A DNA stretch of 37,041 nt from JAKAXS01 sp041940525 (lineage in GTDB: Bacteria; Pseudomonadota; Alphaproteobacteria; Rhizobiales; Hyphomicrobiaceae): contig JBGTSB010000024.1 in assembly GCA_041940525.1 (NCBI GenBank), forward strand, positions 1 to 37,041, in the 5' to 3' direction. The position numbers were made by a program, and so were the translations under genes. Below the pieces are notes generated by a model, which saw only the letters and a list, made by a program, of their open reading frames with translations, was not told where the DNA came from and made no database searches. Shown in pieces: positions 24,122 through 32,729 of the stretch. How positions within the stretch are numbered: position 1 is the first letter of the stretch; the number at the start of each line of letters is the position of its first letter.

Positions 24122-25939
24122 ATGACTGACGTGACGTTGCCGATCGTGGCCGTGTTGTTGGCGGCACTCGCGATCGCGGCGCCGCTTGCCCGGTGGCTCG
24201 GCATCGGCAGTGTACTGGGTTATCTGATCGCCGGGATCTTGTTGGGTCCCTACGGCCTGACGAGCCTGTTCTCGACGCATGAGGCCAGCCAGCTCCTGCA
24301 CATTGCCGAGTTCGGCATCATTCTACTCCTCTTCCTCATCGGTCTCGAACTGCGCCCGCGCCGACTGCTGGCCATGCGCAACGCGATCTTTGGGCTTGGT
24401 GGCGCTCAAGTTGGCATCTCCGCCCTGCTATTGGCCGCGGCCGCCGCTCTATTTGGAATGCCTTGGAATACGGCCCTTTTTGCCGGTTTGGCGCTAGCGC
24501 TGTCATCAACGGCCTTCGCACTGCAGGTTCTGGAAGAAACCGGCGAACTGTCCGCCCGCCACGGCCGGCTCGCGTTCGCCGTGCTGCTGTTCCAAGACCT
24601 TGCCGCCATCCCTCTGATCGCCTTGGCGCCGCTATTCGCCGTCGGCGCGGCCAACGCAGCCGCAAGCATGGACCTTCGAACCGCCATGATTGCGCTGGCA
24701 ACGATCGCCGCCGTCGTTGTCGTCGGCTACTTCCTGCTGGACCACGTCATACGGCTCATAGCCCGCACGCGTGTGAAGGAGGCGATGACGGCGGTCGCGC
24801 TCCTAACCGTCGTCGGCGTATCGCTCATCATGCAGTCTGTCGGAGTGTCCGCGTCTCTCGGAGCGTTCATCGCGGGCGCGCTTCTGGCCGAGTCGTCCTA
24901 CCGGCACGAACTCGAGGCCGACTTGCAGCCTTTCCAGGGATTATTGCTCGGACTGTTCTTCACCGCGGTCGGCATGCAGCTCAACTTGAGCATCATCGTT
25001 GAGGCTCCGCTGCTCGTGTTTGGCCTAGCCGCAGGCTTGGTCGGCATCAAAACACTCGTTCTCTCACAGATCGGCCGCGCCCACGGATTGGATAAGCGCC
25101 CTGCCCGCCGTCTCGGGCTATCGCTCAGCCAGGGCGGAGAATTCGCATTCGTTCTGTTCGCCGCCGGCGTGACCGCTGGTGTCATGACAGGCGGCAATTC
25201 AGATCTACTCAGCGTCGTCGTCACCATGACGATGGCCGCCACGCCACTGCTGCTGGCAATCGACACCTGGCTAGCTGACCGCAAACCGGCAGCTGCACCC
25301 CTTTTTGATCCGATGCCAGACAATGACAAGCATGTGGTCATCGCAGGGTTCGGCCGCTACGGGCAAATCGTGGCCCGCATCCTGCGCGGAAAGAAAATAC
25401 CTTTCACCGCACTCGACATCTCCGCCGAGCAAGTCGAGATGGTCAAACGCTTCGGAGCGCAAGCTTTCTACGGAGACGCCAGCCGGCCAGAAATCCTGGA
25501 CGCTGCCCAAATCGGCAAGGCCAAAGCCTTCGTCCTAGCGATAGACGACGTCGAAGCCTCCATGCGCACAGCCGAACTTGTCCGCGCCCAGTTCCCGGAT
25601 TTGCCTATCTTGGCCCGGGCCCGCCATCGCAACCACGCCCACCGGCTTTTGGATCTCGGCGTGACGACCATCCAGCGCGAAACCTTCCACTCCGCTTTGG
25701 AGACCACCCGCCAACTCCTCAGAGAGGTCAGCATCTCGGAGAAGGAGATCGAGCGCGTCATTTCCACCTTCCGCTCCCACGACGAGCGCCGTCTCAACGA
25801 CGACTACAAGGACTACTCGGACATGGAAAAACTGCAGGCCCGGGCCCGCAGTGACGCCGCCACCCTGGAAAAGCTCTTCGCCGAGGATGATCAGGAAGAA
25901 GCCAAGGTTGCCGCAAAAGCCGCCAAAGAGGCCAGCTGA
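24122..25939 (+). CDS. Monovalent cation:proton antiporter-2 with TrkA-N domain (KefB/KefC-like)
   Basis: This CPA2 protein probably exports K+ (or Na+) in exchange for protons. It has 605 residues. The membrane part spans about 1-385 with some 12-13 helices. It includes GYLIAGILLGPYG (33-45), the LFQDLAAIP helix (156-164) whose Gln-Asp is the ion site in KefC-type carriers, and a GGEFAFVL motif (338-345). The cytosolic RCK/TrkA-N domain starts at about 400 with the Rossmann sequence VIAGFGRYGQ, followed by YGDASRPEILDAA. The C-terminal tail is charged (EKLFAEDDQEEAKVAAKAAKEAS). No KefF/KefG-type ancillary gene is adjacent. KefC-type gating by glutathione is possible but unproven. Confidence 0.92.
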   Translation: MTDVTLPIVAVLLAALAIAAPLARWLGIGSVLGYLIAGILLGPYGLTSLFSTHEASQLLHIAEFGIILLLFLIGLELRPRRLLAMRNAIFGLGGAQVGISALLLAAAAALFGMPWNTALFAGLALALSSTAFALQVLEETGELSARHGRLAFAVLLFQDLAAIPLIALAPLFAVGAANAAASMDLRTAMIALATIAAVVVVGYFLLDHVIRLIARTRVKEAMTAVALLTVVGVSLIMQSVGVSASLGAFIAGALLAESSYRHELEADLQPFQGLLLGLFFTAVGMQLNLSIIVEAPLLVFGLAAGLVGIKTLVLSQIGRAHGLDKRPARRLGLSLSQGGEFAFVLFAAGVTAGVMTGGNSDLLSVVVTMTMAATPLLLAIDTWLADRKPAAAPLFDPMPDNDKHVVIAGFGRYGQIVARILRGKKIPFTALDISAEQVEMVKRFGAQAFYGDASRPEILDAAQIGKAKAFVLAIDDVEASMRTAELVRAQFPDLPILARARHRNHAHRLLDLGVTTIQRETFHSALETTRQLLREVSISEKEIERVISTFRSHDERRLNDDYKDYSDMEKLQARARSDAATLEKLFAEDDQEEAKVAAKAAKEAS

Positions 25940-25961
25940 CGCATTTTTAAGCTGAACCGCG

Positions 25962-26067
25962 CCCGGCGAAAAAACCCCTCGATCCGAGCTTTTGCCGGGT
26001 AGACGCGATCCTGCCCGGCCGTTACATGTGCGACCCAAATATGACAATCGGGGTTAAAGGACCGGGG
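25962..26067 (+). promoter_or_regulatory. Structured tkt leader with alternative pairings
   Basis: In the 129-base gap before tkt, GCCGGG (25994-25999) can pair either with CCCGGC upstream (25962-25967) or with CCCGGC downstream (26014-26019). The first pairing is extended by AAAA/TTTT and encloses a CTCG/CGAG mini-hairpin at 25978-25988. The downstream CCCGG (26014-26018) could instead pair with CCGGG (26062-26066) beside the tkt start. No U-tract is present. The complementarity is seen; a switch function is inference, and chance pairing is possible in GC-rich DNA. Confidence 0.3.
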
Positions 26068-26068
26068 C

Positions 26069-28087
26069 ATGGCCACGCAAGAGCTAAGCAAGAACAAAGT
26101 CACGCACAGCCAGATGGCGAACGCCATCCGCGCGCTTGCCATGGACGCCGTCCAACAGGCTAAGTCCGGCCATCCCGGCATGCCGATGGGAATGGCCGAC
26201 GTCGCAACGGTGCTCTTCACGCAAGCCATGCGATACGACCCCGCCGATCCTGAATGGCCAAACCGCGACCGTTTCGTGCTCTCCGCCGGCCATGGCTCTA
26301 TGCTGCTCTACTCGCTGCTGTATCTCACCGGTTATCCCGGCATGGACATCGAGCAGTTGAAGAAGTTCCGCCAGCTCGGGTCTATGACCGCCGGTCACCC
26401 CGAGTATGGCCACGCACCTGGCATCGAAACGACGACAGGTCCGTTGGGCCAAGGGCTCGCCAATGCTGTTGGCATGGCTATGGCCGAGCGCCTCTTGTCA
26501 TCGCGGCTTGGCAACCTCATCGACCACAACACGTATTGCATCGCCGGCGACGGCTGCTTGATGGAAGGCATCAGCCAGGAAGCCATCTCGATGGCAGGTC
26601 ATCTGAAGCTCGGCAAGCTCATCGTGCTCTTCGACGACAATTCGATCTCGATTGACGGATCGACGGATCTCGCCGTTAGCGATGACCAGCTCGCCCGCTT
26701 CAAGGCGTCCGGCTGGAACACCACGCGCGTGGACGGACACGATCCGCAAGCCATCGCCCAAGCCATCGAAGCCGCCAAAGCAGACCCGTCCAAGCCCTGG
26801 CTGATCGCCTGCAAAACAGTGATCGGTTATGGCTCGCCCAACAAGGCTGGCACAGCCTCGGCACACGGCGAAGCGCTGGGACCTGAAGAAATCGAAAAAA
26901 CCCGCAAGGAACTCGATTGGCCTTACGCTCCGTTCGAAATTCCTGATGAGATCCTGAACGCCTGGCGCGATGCCGGCAAGCAGCATGCGGAAGCGCGAAC
27001 AGCCTGGGTCGCAGACTACGGCAACGCTGACCGTGAAGCCCAGCTGATGCTCGGCGAAGCAATGTCTCAGACCGGCAGCACCAAGGTCGCAGCCGCAATT
27101 GATGCCGCGCGCAAACAATTCGCGGCCGACGATACGAAGCGGGCAACGCGCGTCTGGTCGAAGATGACCTTGGAACACTTGGTGCCTGCCCTGCCGCAAC
27201 TGATCGGCGGCTCCGCCGACTTGACCGGCTCAAACGGCACCAAGACAAAGCACCACACGCCGGTAACGCCGGACGATTTCTCAGGCAACTACCTGCATTA
27301 CGGCGTCCGTGAACACGGCATGGCCGCTGTCATGAATGGCATGGCGCTTCATGGCGGTATCGTCCCATACGGTGCAACGTTCCTCGTCTTTACCGACTAT
27401 TGCCGCCCTTCGATCCGCCTGTCCGCCTTGATGGGCAAGCGCGTGATTTACGTCATGACGCACGACAGCATCGGCCTCGGAGAAGACGGTCCAACGCATC
27501 AGCCAGTCGAGCATTTGGCCGCCCTGCGCGCCATTCCAAACCTGCTCGTACTTCGTCCCGCGGACGCCATCGAAACCGCCGAAGCCTGGCAAGTGGCGCT
27601 GAAGAAAACCGATGGACCGGCAATCCTCGCCCTAACGCGTCAAGGCGTTCCAACACAGCTACGTCCCTCGCTGACGGACGAGAACCTGACGGCCAAAGGC
27701 GGCTACGTCATCGTCGAGCCGGACGGCGAACGCGACGTCACTCTGATTGCCACCGGCTCGGAAGTCGGCATGGCCGTCGAGGCGGCAAAACTTCTTGCCG
27801 AAGATGGAACGAAGGCAGCCGTCGTTTCCATGCCGAGCTTCGAGTTGTTCCGCGAACAATCCGAAGACTATCAGCATGCCGTTCTGGGCTCAGCCGCCCG
27901 CGTTGGCGTTGAAGCAGCCGTGCAGCAAGGCTGGCACGAATGGCTGCGCCACAAGGACGGCTTCGTCGGCATGTCAGGGTTTGGCGCGTCGGCGCCCGCC
28001 GGAAAATTGTTCGAGCACTTCGGCATCACCCCCGCCCACGTCGCGGAGGTCGCCCGTCAACAAATGAAGATCGTCGCCACCGGCTAA
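26069..28087 (+). CDS. tkt: Transketolase
   Basis: Transketolase transfers two-carbon ketol units in the pentose phosphate and Calvin pathways, using thiamine diphosphate. The product has 672 residues, the normal bacterial length. Visible features are SGHPGMPMG (33-41), LSAGHGSMLLY (71-81), the ThDP/metal motif GDGCLMEG (160-167) with the downstream DDNSISIDG, and the REHGMAAVMNGMALHGG segment containing the catalytic Glu (around 418). MTHDSIGLGEDGPTHQPVEHLA is also present. The start ATG has AAAGGACC upstream. A thiamine-related gene (thiD) lies four genes downstream. pgk follows after 32 bases. In many relatives gap sits between tkt and pgk, but here it does not. Confidence 0.97.
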   Translation: MATQELSKNKVTHSQMANAIRALAMDAVQQAKSGHPGMPMGMADVATVLFTQAMRYDPADPEWPNRDRFVLSAGHGSMLLYSLLYLTGYPGMDIEQLKKFRQLGSMTAGHPEYGHAPGIETTTGPLGQGLANAVGMAMAERLLSSRLGNLIDHNTYCIAGDGCLMEGISQEAISMAGHLKLGKLIVLFDDNSISIDGSTDLAVSDDQLARFKASGWNTTRVDGHDPQAIAQAIEAAKADPSKPWLIACKTVIGYGSPNKAGTASAHGEALGPEEIEKTRKELDWPYAPFEIPDEILNAWRDAGKQHAEARTAWVADYGNADREAQLMLGEAMSQTGSTKVAAAIDAARKQFAADDTKRATRVWSKMTLEHLVPALPQLIGGSADLTGSNGTKTKHHTPVTPDDFSGNYLHYGVREHGMAAVMNGMALHGGIVPYGATFLVFTDYCRPSIRLSALMGKRVIYVMTHDSIGLGEDGPTHQPVEHLAALRAIPNLLVLRPADAIETAEAWQVALKKTDGPAILALTRQGVPTQLRPSLTDENLTAKGGYVIVEPDGERDVTLIATGSEVGMAVEAAKLLAEDGTKAAVVSMPSFELFREQSEDYQHAVLGSAARVGVEAAVQQGWHEWLRHKDGFVGMSGFGASAPAGKLFEHFGITPAHVAEVARQQMKIVATG

Positions 28088-28119
28088 GACGGCAGACAGA
28101 AACAAAAGGCTCAAGGCTT

Positions 28120-29322
28120 ATGAACTTCGAAAATTTGAAATCATCGGCCTCGGCTGACGTTCGCGGCAAACGCGTCCTCGTGCGCGCCGACCTCAACGTG
28201 CCGATGAAGGATGGGCGCATCACCGACGCCACGCGCCTGGAGCGCGTCGTTCCCGGCATCAAGGATCTCGCCCAGCGCGGCGCCCGCGTGATCGTCATCT
28301 CGCACTTCGGCCGCCCGAAAGGTGAAGTCAAACCCGAGTTTTCCTTGAAGCCTGTCGCCGAAGCCATGAGCGGTCTCTTGGGCCAACCGGTACAATTCTC
28401 CGGCGACTGCGTAGGCAACCAAGCAGTTGAGGCCAGCAAAGCGCTTCAGGACGGCCAAGTCGCCGTTTTCGAAAACCTGCGCTTCCACAAAGGCGAAGAG
28501 GCCAACGACAAAGACTTCGCGGCCCAACTGGCAGCCAGTGGCGACCTCTACGTTAGCGAGGCCTTCTCGGCTGCACATCGCGCACATGCATCGACCGAGG
28601 CAATCGCACAGCTGCTACCTGCCTATGCAGGCCCGTTGATGATGGAAGAAATCGCAGCATTGCGATCCTCTGTCGAAGAGCCAGATCGCCCGGTAGCGGC
28701 AGTTGTCGGCGGCGCAAAGGTCTCAACGAAAATACCAGTTCTCACCAACCTCGCCGCGAAGGTCGACAAACTGATCATCGGCGGCGGCATGGCCAACACG
28801 TTCCTGCTCGCGCAAGGCGTTGAAATCGGTAAATCACTTGCCGAGGCCGACATGAAAGAAACGGCACTGGAGATTATGAAGGCCGCCAAAGAACGCAGCT
28901 GCGAAGTCGTGCTTCCAAAAGACGTCGTCGTGGCAGCCGAATTCGCAGCAGGTGCGCCATCCCAAACAGTACCCACGTTGGAAGCTCCCGCTGACAAGAT
29001 GATCCTCGATGTCGGGCCGGAGTCGGTGAAGCACTACATCAGCGTCATGAGTAACTGCAAAACGTTGCTTTGGAATGGCCCGCTTGGCGCCTTTGAAATC
29101 GACCCCTTCGGCGAAGGCACGTTCGCGCTCGCACGCGCGGCAGCCGACCTGACCCAAGCCGGAAAAATAAAAAGCGTGGCTGGTGGCGGAGATACCGTGG
29201 CGGCGCTCAACGCAGCAGGCGCCACGCAGAACTTCAGCTATGTCTCGACGGCCGGAGGCGCGTTCCTGGAGTGGCTGGAAGGCAAGGATCTGCCGGGCAT
29301 CGTCGCCTTGACGCGCGGCTGA
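28120..29322 (+). CDS. pgk: Phosphoglycerate kinase
   Basis: This enzyme catalyses 1,3-bisphosphoglycerate + ADP to 3-phosphoglycerate + ATP in glycolysis, and the reverse in gluconeogenesis or CO2 fixation. The ATG at 28120 gives 400 residues, the standard size. A longer frame reaching back into tkt is an artefact. Substrate residues are in VRADLNVP (21-28, with Asp24 and Asn26) and the following Arg39 (DATRLERVVPGIKDL). SHFGRPKG, GGAKVSTKIPVL, GGGMANTFL and the C-terminal nucleotide loop GGGDTVAALNAAG are all intact. It is the second gene of the tkt-pgk-gph-thiD run. Confidence 0.97.
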   Translation: MNFENLKSSASADVRGKRVLVRADLNVPMKDGRITDATRLERVVPGIKDLAQRGARVIVISHFGRPKGEVKPEFSLKPVAEAMSGLLGQPVQFSGDCVGNQAVEASKALQDGQVAVFENLRFHKGEEANDKDFAAQLAASGDLYVSEAFSAAHRAHASTEAIAQLLPAYAGPLMMEEIAALRSSVEEPDRPVAAVVGGAKVSTKIPVLTNLAAKVDKLIIGGGMANTFLLAQGVEIGKSLAEADMKETALEIMKAAKERSCEVVLPKDVVVAAEFAAGAPSQTVPTLEAPADKMILDVGPESVKHYISVMSNCKTLLWNGPLGAFEIDPFGEGTFALARAAADLTQAGKIKSVAGGGDTVAALNAAGATQNFSYVSTAGGAFLEWLEGKDLPGIVALTRG

Positions 29323-29329
29323 CGCCGTA

Positions 29330-30037
29330 GTGACAGCCCCGCAAATCAAGGCCGTCGTCTTCGACCTCGATGGAACGTTGATCGACAGCGTTCCCGATAT
29401 TGCTTCCGCGCTAAACATCGCACTCCAGGCTCACGGCTTCACGCGTCTAAGCGACGAAGCTGTTACGGGAATGGTCGGGCGAGGCGCTCGAATACTTGTC
29501 GAGCGCGCGGTAGCAGCCAACGCCACGGCGGCACCAGAGCCGTCCGTCATCGCAGCCGTGCACGAAGCCTTCCTCGCCGCTTACGCTCGCAATCCCGCCG
29601 CGATGGCAAAGCTGTTCCCCGGCGCATCACAAGCCATCACCCATTTGCGCCAACGCGGCCTCGCCCTCGGCATCTGCACAAACAAGCCCCACCCAATCAC
29701 AATGGCTGTGATGGATCATCTCGGCCTACAAGCCGCCTTCCAATGCATCCTGGGCGCGTCCGCCGAAATCAAACTCAAACCTGCACCCGATATGCTCTTG
29801 GCGGTCCTTGAACGCCTCAATGCCGAACCCAAAACCGCCGTGATGGTCGGCGATAGCGAGACGGATGCAAACGCCGCCCGCGCCGCAGGCACGCGCCTCA
29901 TCTTGATGGACCACGGCTACAGCGGCGGGAACTTGCAGGCACGCCAAGCCGAACTCGGCGCGGACGTGATCCTCTCACGCTTCGACCAACTGCCAGGCGC
30001 CATCGAACAGCTGACGGCACCGGCAACACCGCGCTAA
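29330..30037 (+). CDS. gph: Phosphoglycolate phosphatase (HAD family)
   Basis: The enzyme dephosphorylates 2-phosphoglycolate, which arises from Rubisco oxygenation or DNA repair. The GTG at 29330 lies 7 bases after the pgk stop, so translation is probably coupled. The product has 235 residues. HAD motif I is VFDLDGTLIDS with nucleophile Asp12 and acid/base Asp14, motif II is the Thr of CTNKP, motif III Lys is in KLKPAPDML, and motif IV is GDSETDANAA. The helical cap (GMVGRGARILVERA) is of the Gph type. Other HAD sugar phosphatases share this layout, so the substrate is likely but not certain. Its place beside tkt and pgk recalls cbbZ of Calvin-cycle operons. Confidence 0.88.
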   Translation: MTAPQIKAVVFDLDGTLIDSVPDIASALNIALQAHGFTRLSDEAVTGMVGRGARILVERAVAANATAAPEPSVIAAVHEAFLAAYARNPAAMAKLFPGASQAITHLRQRGLALGICTNKPHPITMAVMDHLGLQAAFQCILGASAEIKLKPAPDMLLAVLERLNAEPKTAVMVGDSETDANAARAAGTRLILMDHGYSGGNLQARQAELGADVILSRFDQLPGAIEQLTAPATPR

Positions 30038-30077
30038 GCTAACAGCTCGCTGACAAACCACCGCAACCAGAACTCTG

Positions 30078-30905
30078 ATGATGGCACAATCACAAGCACA
30101 CCCGCCCATCGTCCTGTCCATAGCCGGATCAGATCCATCCGGCGGCGCCGGCATCCAGGCGGACCTAAAAACCTTCTGCGCGTTCGGCGTATATGGCGCG
30201 GCCGCGATCACCGCCCTCACCGCCCAAAACACCACGGGTGTCCAAGGCGTCCATGGAATTCCCCCGTCATTCGTCTATGAGCAGATCGCTTCCGTTGCAG
30301 CGGACCTGAACGTCGCTGCTGTCAAAACCGGAATGCTGGCAGATGAAGCGACAGTCTTGGCGGTCTGCCAGGCGCTGGCTGACTACAAGCTTTCACCTAT
30401 CGTCGCCGACCCCGTGATGGTCGCCACCAGCGGCGACGTGCTGCTTGAGAAGACAGCGATTGGCGCGATCAAAGACGCGCTCATCCCAATCACCGACGTG
30501 GTAACGCCAAACCTGCCCGAAGCCGCGTTGTTGACAGACATGCCCCAGGCGGAAACCGAACAGGATATGATTGAGCAAGGCGCAGCCCTACTCAAACTCG
30601 GCTGCAAAGCCGCCCTCATCAAAGGCGGGCACAGCCTGACCAAAACCGATGCCACCGACATCCTAGTGACGAGCGCGGGTTGGCAGGCCTTCCGTGGCCC
30701 AATCGTCAAAACCCGCAACACCCATGGCACCGGTTGCACCCTCTCGTCCGCGATCGCGGCCGGTCTAGCAAACGGCCTGGAGCTCGCTGAAGCCGTCGCA
30801 GACGCTAAGAGCTACGTCACTCAGGGACTCCAAGCCGCCAGCACCTGGCAGCTAGGCGCTGGACAAGGCCCACTCGATCACCGCACTCCCACCCGACGCC
30901 CCTAA
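30078..30905 (+). CDS. thiD: Hydroxymethylpyrimidine/phosphomethylpyrimidine kinase
   Basis: ThiD phosphorylates HMP and HMP-P to HMP-PP for thiamine synthesis. The 275-residue product starts at tandem ATG codons (30078 or 30081). It shows IAGSDPSGGAGIQADLKT (15-32), VKTGMLAD, DPVMVATSGDVLL and the ribokinase-family anion hole NTHGTGCTLSSAIAAG with the catalytic Asp/Cys region. Everything expected is present. No TPP riboswitch is seen in the 40 bases upstream, and the gene appears to be transcribed with gph. Its product pathway supplies the cofactor of transketolase encoded upstream. A structured intergenic element follows its stop. Confidence 0.96.
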   Translation: MMAQSQAHPPIVLSIAGSDPSGGAGIQADLKTFCAFGVYGAAAITALTAQNTTGVQGVHGIPPSFVYEQIASVAADLNVAAVKTGMLADEATVLAVCQALADYKLSPIVADPVMVATSGDVLLEKTAIGAIKDALIPITDVVTPNLPEAALLTDMPQAETEQDMIEQGAALLKLGCKAALIKGGHSLTKTDATDILVTSAGWQAFRGPIVKTRNTHGTGCTLSSAIAAGLANGLELAEAVADAKSYVTQGLQAASTWQLGAGQGPLDHRTPTRRP

Positions 30906-30917
30906 CTTCAAGGGCTT

Positions 30918-31102
30918 GCGCGGCGATGTGGCTGTTGTGCATCGGACCCGACAACAACGGATATCCACATCTTGCGCACAGCACGAACGTCTGCGAATGT
31001 CGCGATCATATTCGGGGGAATATGGGGGACGGCGCAGGGCGATCAGGGACGCCTTACGCTGTGAGGAAAGCCGGTCCGAGGTTTCGGGCCGGTTTTCTTT
31101 TT
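30918..31102 (+). ncRNA. Candidate structured RNA or thiD 3'UTR element
   Basis: Starting 13 bases after thiD, a long interrupted hairpin forms from GCGC (30918-30921), GATGTGG (30925-30931) and TGTTGT (30933-30938). These pair in order with GCGC (30974-30977), CCACATC (30965-30971) and ACAACA (30951-30956). A second perfect hairpin CATATTC-GGGG-GAATATG lies at 31007-31024, followed by a G-rich run. The element ends at an intrinsic terminator (31067-31102). No believable reading frame covers it. It could be an independent sRNA of up to about 180 nt or a 3'UTR-derived RNA. No known RNA family was recognised. Confidence 0.4.
31067..31102 (+). terminator. Rho-independent terminator downstream of thiD
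   Basis: AAAGCCGGTCC (31067-31077) pairs with GGGCCGGTTTT (31086-31096), allowing two G-U pairs, around an eight-base loop. The descending arm runs into CTTTTT. It ends either the thiD operon or the candidate RNA between them. Confidence 0.88.
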
Positions 31103-31232
31103 GCGCATACTGATTCGAAATGCGCACAACGTTCAGTCCAGCGATTTCGTGGCGACAAAAGCACACACCGCCCAAATAGCGAGCACTGCGCACGGTCAAC
31201 TGGCGATCGCCGCTTGAGGTGCAGCACAAACT

Positions 31233-31246
31233 GTCACTAGAGTGAC
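31233..31246. promoter_or_regulatory. Perfect inverted repeat upstream of the first FadL gene
   Basis: GTCACT (31233-31238) and AGTGAC (31241-31246) are exact inverted repeats with a two-base spacer, 65 bases before the ATG of the first FadL-family gene. The size and place suit a dimeric regulator. No family is assigned. Confidence 0.3.
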
Positions 31247-31310
31247 GCAAAGGTAAAACGCGTGCGGTCGAAGAACCGCGATCGGGGCAGCGGTCCTGGG
31301 GGAGAAAGTA

Positions 31311-32639
31311 ATGCGCGACACGAAGCAGACGGCTAAGATACTCTTGCTGGGATCAGTGGCTGCTGGTGCCCTTGCCCTAAGCGCCACGGGCGCGGCAGCT
31401 GGCGGGTTTGAAGTTCGCGAACAGTCGGCCTTCTTCCAGGGCACGTCCTTCGCCGGCGCGGCCGCAGGCGGCTCAAGCCTCAGCTCAATCTTCTGGAACC
31501 CAGCCGCATCCTCCTTCGTCGGCAATGGCATCACCACCGACAGCAGCTATTCGCTGATCCTGCCGGAAACGAACGTTGAAGCTGAATTCTTAGGTACGCC
31601 GGGTGGCGGTGGCCCATTCCCGGCCGCACTGGTTCCCGGCGAGGACAAGGTCGACATTGGCCGTGATGCGATCGTCCCGGCAAGCTACGGGGCCTACCGC
31701 TTGAACGATAAGGTCGTGCTGGCAGTCGGGATGAACTCGCAATACGGGCTTACTACCAAGCCGGACAATATGAGCTGGAGCGCTAACTATCTGGCGCAAA
31801 CCAGCAAGATATTCAGCTTGAATATCAATCCAAGCGTTTCATACCAAGTTAATCCATGGCTTTCGGTCGGCGTAGGACTCCAAGTTCAATATTTCGAAGT
31901 CAAGACGCTCCGCACCTCGCTCTATAACGGGAACGACGCTGATGACATTGGTGTCGGCGCGACAGCAGGCATCAACATCACACCATTCCGCGGCACGTCG
32001 ATCGGCTTGGGTTATCGCTCCCGCATAGATCATGATTTAAAGGGTGACTTCGACGCAGCCCCTGGAGTGCCACTGCCGTCCGGCAACCTTTCGCTTAATC
32101 TTGACACGCCCGACAAAGTTACACTCAGCATGCGTCAAGATCTGTCGCCGCGCATGCGGGTTTTTGGAACCGTGGAATGGACGAATTGGAGCGTTCTCGA
32201 CGATGTTCCAATCAACCTTCCAGCACCGCTTGCAGGTGCGGCACTCAACGCGAATTGGGAAGATGGTTGGCTCTATGCCCTCGGTGCGGAATATGACCAC
32301 TCACCAAAGCTGACTCTGCGTGCTGGCGTAGCCTATGAAGAATCTCCTATTCAAGATGACACCTCGCGCCTAGTCCAATTGCCGGACAACGACCGTATTT
32401 GGGCCAGCGTGGGCGCGACGTACAAGTGGAGCGATACCACCAAGATCAACATCGCCTATTCCCATGTCTGGGTCGACGACGGTGACATCGAGCGCGAAGC
32501 ACTTTTGCCAGGAGGTGGGTCCTTCTCCGGCGTCGCAGAAGACAACGGTGCGGACATCGTCTCTGTCGGCCTAACAATGCAGCTGGGCAGCCTTGGCGAC
32601 CTGTTCGGCCGCTCCCACGAGCCAGTGCCGCTGAAGTAA
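31311..32639 (+). CDS. FadL/OmpP1/TodX-family outer membrane channel, copy 1
   Basis: FadL-family beta-barrels import hydrophobic molecules such as long-chain fatty acids or aromatic hydrocarbons across the outer membrane. The product has 442 residues. The signal peptide is about 1-30 (KILLLGSVAAGALALSATGAAA). The mature N-terminus GGFEVREQSAFFQG is the plug (hatch) start. The conserved NPA motif is in IFWNPAASSF, and a strand pattern such as NITPFRGTSIGLGYRSRI follows. The C-terminus is MQLGSLGDLFGRSHEPVPLK. The start ATG has GGGGAGAAAG upstream. It is closely similar to the next gene along most of its length, an evident tandem duplication. A terminator follows. The substrate is unknown. Confidence 0.92.
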   Translation: MRDTKQTAKILLLGSVAAGALALSATGAAAGGFEVREQSAFFQGTSFAGAAAGGSSLSSIFWNPAASSFVGNGITTDSSYSLILPETNVEAEFLGTPGGGGPFPAALVPGEDKVDIGRDAIVPASYGAYRLNDKVVLAVGMNSQYGLTTKPDNMSWSANYLAQTSKIFSLNINPSVSYQVNPWLSVGVGLQVQYFEVKTLRTSLYNGNDADDIGVGATAGINITPFRGTSIGLGYRSRIDHDLKGDFDAAPGVPLPSGNLSLNLDTPDKVTLSMRQDLSPRMRVFGTVEWTNWSVLDDVPINLPAPLAGAALNANWEDGWLYALGAEYDHSPKLTLRAGVAYEESPIQDDTSRLVQLPDNDRIWASVGATYKWSDTTKINIAYSHVWVDDGDIEREALLPGGGSFSGVAEDNGADIVSVGLTMQLGSLGDLFGRSHEPVPLK

Positions 32640-32667
32640 TCCAGCGCTCACTACAGCAATAAACATT

Positions 32668-32696
32668 GGCCGGTTCCCCTCGGGTGCCGGCCTTTT
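32668..32696 (+). terminator. Intrinsic terminator after FadL copy 1
   Basis: GGCCGG (32668-32673) pairs with CCGGCC (32687-32692), with CCC/GGG pairing possible in the loop, followed by TTTT. It separates the two tandem FadL genes into distinct transcription units. Confidence 0.85.
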
Positions 32697-32729
32697 GCTG
32701 TGCGCAAATCACCCCCCGCTGTTGAAAAC

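Noticed and set aside
30038..30077. Possible TPP riboswitch before thiD
   Set aside because: Only 40 bases separate gph from thiD, and the conserved CUGAGA box is absent.
31063..31080. GAGGAAAG followed by CCGG, resembling the conserved P4 region of RNase P RNA
   Set aside because: The resemblance covers about ten bases, and the sequence runs straight into a terminator. There is no room for the rest of a roughly 400-base RNA.
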